A stretch of 64,000 nucleotides of DNA from Cyanoderma ruficeps (Eukaryota; Chordata; Aves; Passeriformes; Timaliidae): positions 27,120,501 to 27,184,500 of the forward strand of contig VZDJ01007753.1 in assembly GCA_008694505.1 (NCBI GenBank). The letters run 5' to 3'. Below, piece by piece: positions 12,101-24,100 of the stretch. Numbering within the stretch: the first letter of the stretch is position 1; every line of letters begins with the position of its first letter. Made by a program: the position numbers and the translations under genes. Below the pieces are notes generated by a model. It was not told the DNA's origin, searched no databases, and was given only the letters and a program-made list of their open reading frames with translations.

Positions 12101-15100
12101 GTACATATCAACTTGACATTGGTCCCAAGGTAACTAGCATCCATACTCCCCACATGCAAGCCTCTCCATAAACAGCAAAATCTCTGAAAGATTAGGGCTG
12201 CAAAACAATGTCATTCAGTTCAGTGGGATTTCTCATTGTTATGAGCAATGGTATATAGAATCTTATATGCCAGCATACAAAATTTACAACAGTGCTTTAC
12301 TTACAGATAGGTTTTACATATACAGCAAATAATACTTTTCATAATACTTTTCAAGTCTGCATATACCCAGAATATATCTAGAAAACAACTGTTACTACAC
12401 TCTCACTTTTGTTATAAACAGACTCACTTAAAAGTTACAGTAAGCATTTTAAAGCCACAAGAGGTTTGCAATTCAACTTCCAGCATAAATATTAGTTAGA
12501 TATGTCACAGGATACTGCTTCAAAAGCCTGTATATTCTCACAAGAATTCCCCTTCTAAGAGAAAGAAATTATTTTCCCTCCCTTCTCTGCACTGTCAAAA
12601 TAACTAATCAGCTGGGGAGAACCACAGACTGACTGGGAGTGCAAGACTTAGTCCTACCATACCACAAGCTCTGCATGCATGGAAGTGACAGCACTGTAAC
12701 AGGATCAATCCTACAGTCAGCTCCATGCATGCTTGCCTAATTCCAAGAATAACCTCCTTTCAAATTCCACATGCCTTTTGGAATACTGAAAATACATTTA
12801 TTTTTTCAAATATGTAGGACATCTTCATGAACAACTTAAGACACTGCCTTCAAGAGACAGCAAAGAAATTTAAAAATTATTTATCCCATGTTATTTTCTT
12901 AACCAAGTGAGGAGCTCCACCCTAGTTATTCTAGGCATGTCAGGACATGACTTCATCATGAAGCAATCAACAAGATTAACTTCTGCATCCATGGGACATC
13001 TTAGGTCAACAACAGTTCATGCAAAGCCTGTATATTGCTAGATCCTAGATTAGGGCCCACTTCAAACACTCCTCCTTTCATCACCATGCCTATGAAGCAT
13101 AGAAGTCTTTCTTCTCATTATACTGCTAGGATAGGCTCAATTATTGCTCAGGAAAGGGCTACTCCAGAAAAACAACACAGTTACGCCCAAGAAGCTCTCC
13201 GATTCACTGTTACTAAGCTACTCCGGCCCATTGAAAGTTCCTCAAGACAAGACACACAGTTTCACTGCACCTATGGTCACAAGCAAATCCATCAAATACA
13301 ATGATATATTTATATGGACACATGCACAATGAAGCACATGTTTTTCGGTTTTTTGAACACAAACACAAAAAGTCTGTGGGAAGACTTTTCAGAGATTCCC
13401 AGTAAAAGTGTGTCCTCCTGTCATAAAGTAATCTCAACTGAGCCCCATGATGGAAGTGAAGTGATACCAGACTGCAGAAATGCAGAACCTGCTGCACTTT
13501 CTGCTACAGCAGCACAGATTTCCCAGCACAGAGAACTACCAAAAGGTACACACAGCTCTTCCACCATCTATCTCTCAGCAAAAACACTGTCATTGGAAAG
13601 AGATAAACAATGATTATTCTGTAGGTATTCCATTTCTCATAACGCAGTTTTCGGGTGCGTTAGCATAATCGACACCTCTGAAGGTTCAGCTTGTCACCTT
13701 CAGCTGTCTGAACACTCACAATCCACACAGATCAAGTCATTTGTTTCAGTCAGACTCTGACACATCAGGCTTTAGTCTCATTTCCACCCAGTCAGAATGA
13801 CATACAGTAAAAGTATCATTTACCCGTTTTGTGCAGAGCTATTGTGCGTTTCTGAGTCGTCACTGTCGCTGATGACAATTGTGTCCCCATCAGCACTGCT
13901 GGTGTGGCCATTCGCCATTCCATTGTGATGGGCTGGGGCTATGACTTCCAAAACCTTACACTGCAACCTGAAATCAAACACAAACATTTATTAATGTCAA
14001 AAGTCTTTCACCAGTACAAGGAGCCTAAAACTGTAGCAGATGTTATTTTAAGAATACATATGTAACTGAACATTGCACTGTCTACTAAATAAGTAACTAA
14101 GAGCCTTGAACTGAATTACTAGGTAAAATATTAATTTCATAAGTACCATCTAATAAATGGACAAATTCATCTGCTTACACAGCTATCAACTTCACTTCTC
14201 AGGAAAACAAATCAAGTGACTTGTGGTTGTGAGGGGGTTTTTTTTGAGTTCTCATTTAAGTAAAGTAAAAAGTTAATGTGTTACTGTAAAACTAGATAAC
14301 AAAACTTCTACCTAATTTTCATAGCAGCCTAAGAAAGGCAAAAGATTTTCAGATCCTGAAGTATTTTTACTTGTAAGAGATCATCTTCTACTACTGCTGA
14401 TGACCTAAATAAACAAGGCTGAAATGATCATTATGCATCTAATCTTAATAATGGCCCATTTATCTGCTGACACATATTAAGGCTCCATCTGGCATGCACA
14501 CAATTGACAAAACAACCCTATTCCTTTGCCATCCTGAATGCTAGTTATAAAAGGGAGAATTAACTACATATCAAGAAGTATAATTAATCAACATTTCATG
14601 CTGGGTAACCGTACTATAGCTGGTTCTTCACCACTAACTTTCACCCCTTTCTAGAATTCCACGGTCCCTGTTTTTTAACTTGACATCCAAAAGCCTTGTC
14701 TGATTCATGAAAATTAACTGCTCTAGTCAATGGACGTTGTCACATTCTACCACTGAAAGCTCAAAGCATGGGGAAAAACAACACATAATAATTTTCTTCT
14801 CTGGGCACCAAGCACTCCCATTTGAAATACATAAAATGAAGAACACATGAAGTCCTGGGCTTGAACTAGTGGTGCCACACTTAGGCTAAAAACAAAGCTC
14901 ACGAAATCCATGACAAATTCTAAATGTTCTTCTATCTGAACTGAACACTGGTAAAAAGGAAGCAATGTCAAAATATTTCTTGAACACATCTTCCTGCAAG
15001 CAGACAGTACTACCCAAAACTTGCACACACTGAGAAGGGTGGGGGTGGGGAAGGAGAAAGAAAAGATGGTGGTAGCTGGAGAAAACCCCAAAGAATTCAA

Positions 15101-18100
15101 ATAACATAATAACATTAAAATATCCTAAGTAGTATTCTTGTGGCATTATCAAGGATCAGTAATGCAGTTAGACCCTGTAGCTGCTCTCCGCAACAGGAAG
15201 GGAGCTCCATGATACTTCAGCAGGTTATTAAAAAAAATTAAAATAATTTAATTAAAAAAAACAAACAACAACAAAAAAACACTATTAACATCCTTATATA
15301 CTCCTAAAACCAACAATATGACCAATGCTTACGGTATCCATGGGGACACCAGAGCTGCTTGCACGCAGAGGCAGCCTGAATCCACTTGGACTTGCTGGCC
15401 ACAGGCACACCACCAACCCAATGCAGCCTACCTTGTTTCCAAAGCTGGCTGGTCTGGGGCTGGAAGACACATCTTCCTATACAGTGGCAACCAAGCTTAT
15501 TCACTGTAAAAAATCTAAATAGACTCTGTATAAAGAACCAAGAGCATCCACGAACAGTGGAGGGAGAACCTGGTGACTGTTCACAAAGTCAATCCAAGTC
15601 CAACCAGGCTTTTTAAGGTCTGTCCCAGCACCAGTCTCTGAGTCTTCTAAGAAAAGCCTATTATTAGTAACTTGGTTTTCCAATATTTGGAACATCAGTC
15701 ACCCCTTCATACTAAATGATAGGGAGCCAACTGCACGACAGAATGTATATTCGTAGGCTGGGTTTTCTGAAATCCAACAAAGATCACCTCCTAAGTGACT
15801 CCTTAGTAGAACTAGTTTTGTTTCAGATTATAAAATAAATTTCCGAGTGAGCCCAATTCAAATGAAGACACACTGATTTCTAACGGGAAACCAGCAGAAG
15901 CTCCCGACACGCTCCCACCACTAGAGGGGGCGGCCCTGGCCGCGGCCGCGCCGCCCGGGGCGCCGCTGACAAAGAGGCTCCGGCGCACACACGCCCCAGG
16001 CCGTCCCGCACAAAAACACTTCAGCGTTCCAGTCACCGCGGAGCTTTCCAACATTGCTTTTACCTTCTCATCCACCGAGCTGCCCCGTAATTTACAGGGT
16101 ATCACATCTCTTTCTCTAAGGATGGAAATTACATATTCTATACGCTTGATTCAGTAAGCGGCAAAATCGCCAATACAGCTGCGTTCCACCCCCCCGCCCC
16201 CTTCCCCTTTATTTTTCAGCAGGAAGAATGACTAACAGATTAAGCTATCCCAGAAAGGAAGTGATACTCCATCTTCTACGCCATTCAAATCATTACCAGA
16301 AACCTTCAGGGAGGGAATCAAGCGAAACACACATCACCTGGTGCAATAAAAGCACAATAAGGTGCAATTTAATGCTTACCGATAGACAGGAGATTAAAGA
16401 CAGTGATGCAACTGTTCCTTCTGGCATTACAGAAATAATTTATGAAATTTTTTTAGCCTTTTTTTTTTTTTTAGCCTGTAGTCAAGCCATGGCTAATAGC
16501 ACAACTTCCCTGGACTAAGTGGCAAAGACACTCTTTCTAGTGCAAGTGGTCTGCTGTTCTGAATAAACCTAATCATTCCCTGAGTTCACTCACTACAACT
16601 CTTATTTTATATTACAAGGCACATAAAATAACATAGCTGAAAGCTGAAGCAAGACATTTAAATGAAGCATACTACTGTAACTACTTCCCAAAAAAGATAC
16701 TTCAACATCTTTACACAGCTTATGTCAAACCATGCTCACTATTCCCCATAAAATAAGATTTGGGGGCAACTCAATATAAAAAGACAGCAGCATCAATGTA
16801 CATAAATATGCACCCTAAATATCCCCATCAGCCAGGAAGGACTTTCTTCAAATTACAGTAAAGATTACAGTCACACTGAGTGAACCCCAAAGCCTTTCAA
16901 AATAAATTGAGAATGGAACTATCAGGAACTTGCACACAACAGTCCCAGCAACTCTAGCTCAGACGACACTACTTGAAACAATTTTGCTTACCTATTTCTG
17001 CACTACAGGTTATTACCAACAGTGGGGTCTTCAGGCTCGTTGAAATGATGGCCTCATGCTTACAGATCTATTTTTTGTTAGGCTCAGAAACTAAGATCTT
17101 TGAGGTCTCTTATGTTATGGGAAGGGCTCCAATAAATGCCTAGCCTTATGGTTTTATCTTTATTCTTCTAAAAAACCAGAACAAAGAACAACACAGGAGT
17201 CCAAAAGTTTTCAACACAAAGCCAGGGGTGGTAATCATGAACATAGTACATTTTTTAAAATGTAAGTGTATCTTCTCTCTCAAATTAAAAAGCATGAGAA
17301 CTTCCATTGATTTCCATGAATGTTGGGTAGGACTGGTCAGCTGCACAAGCAAAAGAACAAAACTAAATCCAGCAATCCAAGGGCTCGGGATAACGGACTG
17401 TGGAACAGTCTCCTTCTGCAAAAACAATTCTGGGCTGTGCTTAGAAGAGCAGCTTAACACAACTAACAGAAAATTAAGTTCTGACCAAACCTTGTCACTT
17501 CCAGAACCCTAAGAAGAAGCAGGCTGAAGGTATTCAAAAGCAAACTGCACCTGCAGCCTCAGGCTGCTGCTCCACAAGATGCGACATCACTTAACAGTTC
17601 CTGTCAAATGTGGAGACCTTCATTTGCCACTCCTCTTTCCAGCCACATACATGGTGCTTGCTTTTTGCAGACCTGGCAGTCAGTTTCATTTATTGATTGT
17701 CATTAAACTGAATTCAACTACCTGATAAAACAACTAAACAAAAGAACATGCATTGAAAAAACCCCAAAATCCAAAAATCCCTAACCCAATGTGAAACACT
17801 GGGCAAGCTTGTATCATTATCACCTACTTTAAGCAGCTCACTGAAGGATCAGATGAGAACAAGAGCATATGCAAGATACAAACATGGACCACAGAAAAAT
17901 GCAGAGGAGGATGGAGAGCTGTCCATCTACTCGAGAGGTGGGGAAAGAGGGGCTGCCATTGAAGACTGGGGCAAGGAAGTTTTTGATTACCTCAGCCTTC
18001 TACTCATCCATTGCTGCCAGTTTTCCAGCACTGTTTATCAGGGGGTTACACCCTCTTTGACCTTCCTTTTCTGGTTACTGCATGTGTTAAAACTCTTCCT

Positions 18101-21100
18101 GTTACTCTTTCCATCCCTTTCAAGGTTCAATTCCAGCTTTGCCTTGCTCTTACCAGGTCACCTGTCAGTCCTATTTTCAACTGTCTGTGTATTTGCTTCT
18201 TTCCCTTTAGTTTGACCATCAGGTCCCTACTCAGCCAGGCTGCTGTGCTACCTTTCCAGCAGATGTCAGGGTGGTTGAAGCCCCCAAGGACAAGAGCCTG
18301 TGAGTGCAATGGCTCCTGTACCTGAAGCAGTAAGGCTTTGTCAATAGGCTCCCCTTGATCAGGAAGCCTGTAGTAAGTCATCAACCATTTGCTTCCTTTT
18401 GTTGCCTCAGTGTCTGATTTTTAATCACAGGCTTTCAACCTGCTCATGGCTGTTCTTCAGAGACAACTCTTCACACTCAATCTGCCTTTCCTCCTCCCAT
18501 CTCTTCTGAATAGCCTGTAGCCATTGACAGTCACAGTCCAGTCATGGGATTTGTCCCACCACATTTCAGTAATGGCAACAAGGTAATAGCTTTCTAGCAG
18601 CAAAGTGGTTTCCAGCTCCTCCTGTTTGTTGCTCGTGCTGTGTGCTTTGATGCAAAGGCACCCTCAGCAGGGCAGTCAGCTGTGTCACCTCCCTAGAGGA
18701 ACACACCCCTTAACTCCTTGGAGATAATTCTCTCCCGGTTTCCCTTTTGGCTTGTAACACTTTAGGAGTCCGTGGACCATCTCCATAAGACTGCCTGTGT
18801 TCCAACATGGCTCGCACATTTCAGAGTCAGTATAATACAGATGCACTTCAGCTGGGCTACTGCTTTCACCTCCAACACTGGCAAGCTGCACCCAGGCTCA
18901 TCTCTGCCAAGCCTGGTCTTATCCCCTTCATCCTTCTAACCTAATTTTAAGCCTTCTCAATCATCCCTGCCAACTCATGGACTTTTAGACAGGCAAACCC
19001 CATTTGTCTCCAGCAATGGTGACATATGGGACGTGATGCCATATAAACTGCCCCATGATCACAAAAGCCAGAACTCCACTGAATGGCCTTTAAGCCACAG
19101 GTTGATCAGGTGGGTTCTCCTGTTCCTTTCAGCATTCCTCCCTGCTACCAAAGGGATTGAGGAAAACACCACCTGCACACCTGTTCCTTCAAGCTGTTGC
19201 CCTAAAGCCCTGAACTTCGACTGCCATAAGACTTCTCTCATCAACCTTGTAACTGCCAACCTGCGCAACAACTAGAAGTGGGTAATGATCAGAGAGCTCA
19301 ATTAGCCCAGAGAGCCTCCTGAGAGCATCTCTCACCCAGGTCCCAAGGAGGCGCACACTTGCCTGTGGAATGCATCCAGCTGGCACATGGGGCCCTCAGT
19401 TTCCCTGCAAGGGGAGTCACCTACAATCACCCTTCTTTCTTTCTTAACACCCAAAGTTGTGATCCATCTGGCTGACTGATGTGTTCTGGACAAGCTCCAA
19501 GATACAACTTCATCTCCACTATTATCTGCCTGACCCTGATATTGCAAAGCCTCATACATATTCTGCAAGGGCACTTGGAGAGGAAGGGGAGGCTGGGGGG
19601 AACTGTCCTATCTCCCTGTGCAGGGACCTGTTTCCAGTCACCCTCACCTTCTAGGCCCCTCCCTTCTGCCTGATGGTGAGAGGGTCAGGGTTTCTCTGAC
19701 TCTTGCCAAGCTTCCATCCACTGCATTTCTCTCAGGGACTGAAGGATATGACTCCACCAGTCTGTTTTCTCTCACACTCCCTGATACTCCTCAGCCTTTT
19801 CCCTTCCTCTTCAGAATGAAACAAACAGGAACAAATTCTTTCCTTCAGCTCAGCAACTCAAAGACAGGTACAGAAACTATTACGAGCTGCAGAACAGGCC
19901 ACGTGTAGCGGTGTGAAATGCGGGTTTTTCCAATGTTCTGTATTTTTGTAGTGGTTTGTCCCTGTTTCCCCCCCCCCCCCAANTAGCCTTGATCCTGGTG
20001 TCAGTCACCCTGCTAAAGGGAAAAGATTCTGAGGATGATTTGCCCAGGTAATTAGGTGCCACCTACACCTATTGTCTTTATAATACTGTACTGGCTAGTG
20101 TCAAATGACACATGACACATGTGATGACACATCACAGATGTCACATGTCACATGACACATGACACATGAGATGACACATGTCACATGACACATGTGATGT
20201 CACATGACACATGACACATGTGATGACACGTGACACATGTCACATGACACGTGATGACACATGTCACATGACACGTGTGATGACACATGTCACATGACAC
20301 ATGTGATGACACATCACAGATGTCACATGTGATGACACGTCACATGACACATGTCACATCACGCATGTCACATGACACATGTGATGATACATGTCACATG
20401 TGATGACACGTCACATGACACATGTCACATGTGGTGACACATGACACGTGTCACATGACACATGTGATGCCACATGGGACATGTGACACATGACCCCTGT
20501 CCCATGACCCCTGTCACATGACACATGTGGTGCCACATGACACGAGATAACATAGCTCCCTCAGTTCCCTTCCATGGTTTGGGCGTTCCGGTCGCTGCCT
20601 TCCAATGCCAAGGTGTTGCAGATCAATTTCCCTGTTTCCCGTAGCCACAGTCACACAGCGCACGGAGCCTGCAGCTGCCGGGCAGCTCACTGCCCCAGAC
20701 ACCATTCCTGGCGGGAAATCAGCAGCCCAACAACTGCACCATGGGCCTTCAACTTCCAGTGCTGAATGTCAAATATAGGCAGCAATTCCACTCACGGGAT
20801 CCACAGTTTTCCTCTCCTTCAGTAAAGCGTGAGCTAGCACATGAGCTGCTTATTTTGCATCTTAACTGACCATCGCTAACACGAGATACTGCTCCAATCC
20901 TCCCCCCAACCAAACCTTCCATACTTTCCGTGCCTTTTTCAGTAACCTCCTCTCCATAAACTGCCATGTGACATTCCAATGGGCAACATTTACAGTGTCG
21001 ACTGCTTTCAATTCTTTGGCAACTCAAACTTACTTTTGAATTAAGTTTTCTCTTTGTATTCTATAGTGTTTCTGACTAATGTTTCAAATCATAATTTTGT

Positions 21101-24100
21101 GTTTAGTGCAGGCAGTCCTAGGAAAACGTTGTTGTGCAATACCTACATTTCTTTACCTGGAAATCCGAGCACCTTGTGTTTGAAAGCATAGCACAGCTGC
21201 CACTTGCAAAGAAAGTCAGACATATAAAACCCAAGAGAGATGGCCATTTTTAATCAATCCATCACTTGAAAGGGTTAAAGACAAGCAGAATTATCTCCTT
21301 GCTGGTTCTAACAGATTACCAAAATGCACCCATAATATTTAGAGACCACCTGAACAAGCGGCATGATCGGACCGGGGGGGCTTTCTCTAGGATTTGTTTC
21401 TGGTTGACAAGGGTTGTTGGAGACACCAGGAGGACAGTATGTCCCAAACTCTCCCGAGTCCCTCCTGCCCGCCCTCAGTAACAAGGCAGAAGTAGCCAAA
21501 TCCAAAACTGAGCAGCATAGCAAAACACCAGAAACCAGAAGAGACGTAAGACCAGAAAAAGTAACGGAGCATTAGACACTGCAAAAACCCGCACACACGT
21601 TTCATACAACCAAAAAACCCAACATCTACCCAGACTTTGAACAAAGCACTTGTCCCCTCTTTCCAGGTCACCTGTCATTTCCTGCAGTACTATAGAAAAG
21701 GATAAAAACATTTCCATTAAGTCAAAATGCTAAGCGCCTTCTAGTGTTTAGGCTCGCTACTGCTTACTTTGCTCAAAATCTAGAAAGCTGCAATCTATCT
21801 TACAAGGATATTACACATGCAAAGTTAGGAGTTCTAAAATATCAATATTTAAATTGTTTGAGCAAGCCTTGGTTACACATGCAATATGTAGCAGGCTTGG
21901 CATTAAATGATGCACAGAGCTCAGAAAAGCAAACAATCCTGCTGACATTACACACGCAAAAAACTTCATATATAAAAGCTGTGGGAGAATTTACAACACC
22001 ACAAAACAACTGGGTTTTCATGATCTGCCAGATTCTGTTGGTCTCCTAGGATGCTGTTACAATACAGATGGACTGTGATAACTTTTGCTAGAAAAGATCA
22101 CAAAAACGTAGCTGCAAGTGACAAATGGGTGCAAACACCTCCGCTGAAAAGCCGGATTATGTACAAGTAACACGAGCTGGTGGAACATTTAATCTCCAAT
22201 GCAGTACTTCAAAATACAGGTCAAAGTCAACTGTTAATTGGCAGACAAATAACTACACCTCATCTCCTCCCACTTTGTATTCTTTAATTATGTACCTCCA
22301 ACCGTGAAAGTCCCTCCACATTACCATGCTATTTGCAGTGTTTCCTGGATTTCGTATTAAAGGTGGGAACTAGCTCCCTGCTATACACCCCTGTCTGGAG
22401 TATCAGAGGCATACAATCAGCTAAAGCCAGTTTTTTATTCTTCATTTCACACCAATTTATACTTATGTGATTTAAAACATACAATCTCTAGCAGGCTTAT
22501 CTTTGATGGAAATAAATTTTATTTGAAACTTTCATCTTTGGAATGGTATGCAGCCCATCTCAGAGGATTAAGAAATTTAGCTTATATCCTATTCATGTAC
22601 TGATCAGTCAAAGTAGAGCATACATATCTAACAATTTTGTGTTTATCTCAACACAAGTTCAAGTAACTAAGAAGCCTGAATTAAAGACTGGGAAAAAAAC
22701 TGCAGCACTCTCTTAAGGGGACATCACACCTTTATCTTTGGAAACATCTTTGGAAAGCCACGATGCACACATGCAAATAGTTTAGAAAAGTAATAGAAAG
22801 TGTCATTCTTGACAGGAAAAAACTTTTAGAAGAACAATAATTGTTTTTGCTATTATTTTGGAAACTGTTTTCTACCTCTGAAGACACTAAGGCATTTCAA
22901 TGAGCAAAAGAAAAAGAAAAACCTGAACTATGCTGACAGTTCATAATATTAATGCTTCTAAATAAACAAATTAAAAACAAACATCTTATTCTCTAAGCAA
23001 AATGGTTACCTAACAGTGGTAACCTCAGTCTAGAAGTTTGGCAAGTATAAAGATGAGAAAGAAACTTTGGATGTAGGTTTTCCATACAGAAAGCAGTAAC
23101 CCTACTGAAGTTGTTCTTGTCCTGGCTTTGCAGACTGGGACTTTATTGGCTGAGAAGAACAGAGCACTGAAGAGACGGAAAACTTTTCTGTTAAGCACTG
23201 ACCTTATGTACATAACCACACCAATTTCCTTACAACTTATCTCCTGCAGTGCATCAAGATTTTTCTTCCTGGTGTACTACAAAATTTGCCATAAATAATA
23301 CCTGGATCAGCCACTACAAAAACTCACACAGAATAACCGTTGTCCGATGACCATTTTGAACCAGCCCACTCCTACCAGCCAACAAACACCAGACTAGGCA
23401 CTAAGTATCAGGCTACCCACAGGAGTCCCTTCTACTCTGAAGTGTAAGCTGTCACCTTCCTCCTGAAAAAAGGCAAAATAAAATGACCCTACAAACGACA
23501 AAAACCCCAGCAGCAAGAGCCGAACACACAAAGGCATTAACACCCACTCTGCAGGTACTTCCAAGCTGAGCATGTTTTTCCACATCTTAAACCTCAATTA
23601 GGTGAAACTGTAAACTCATTTAGGCAAAATATGGACCTTTTTTAGACCTCTCCTAGAAGCTGCTTTAAAGAAAGACTCAAGCTGATTTATACTCTAGGGC
23701 ATATGTGCCAATGTTAGGAGAAAGAGCGCATGTGAAGCTCAAAATTCTTCCAACGTTTTCATCAGTCTAAGATGACAATTAAAACATTTGCAATAAATAC
23801 ACCAGTACAGAAGTAAGCGTAACACTAACGCTGAGTGGAAAGAAACCCCTATCAGCCTAAATTCCAGATGATCAACTACTATAAACATTATACAATTAAT
23901 TTCCAACCTCGCTGAAAATGTTATTGCAATTTTTGCACTACCTAAAAAGGAAAAATCCAACATTTATCAATTATTTTAAGCTTTCGGTAGTTTGGCCATT
24001 AATTCTGAATGATTCATCAAAACTTCTGTATTTTTTTTAGTTCATATCTTCCCCTAATTTCTCATTAAATCTTATTCTACAAACAACCCACCTTTCTCAC

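Larger units (their letters stand above)
10115..13823 (-). other. BAZ1A: BAZ1A intron 3
   Basis: Contains the CR1 fragment next to exon 4 and the spaced GCATGCATGGA inverted repeat. I see no exon in the remaining 3 kb. Confidence 0.88.

Noticed and set aside
15918..15936. CTCF-like sequence CCACTAGAGGGGGCGG in the GC patch
   Set aside because: It resembles the CTCF core but carries extra G residues that break the register, so I do not call a site without motif scoring or binding data.
20105..20545. CRISPR-like array
   Set aside because: There are no unique spacers between repeats, the units are degenerate and palindromic, and the host is a vertebrate.
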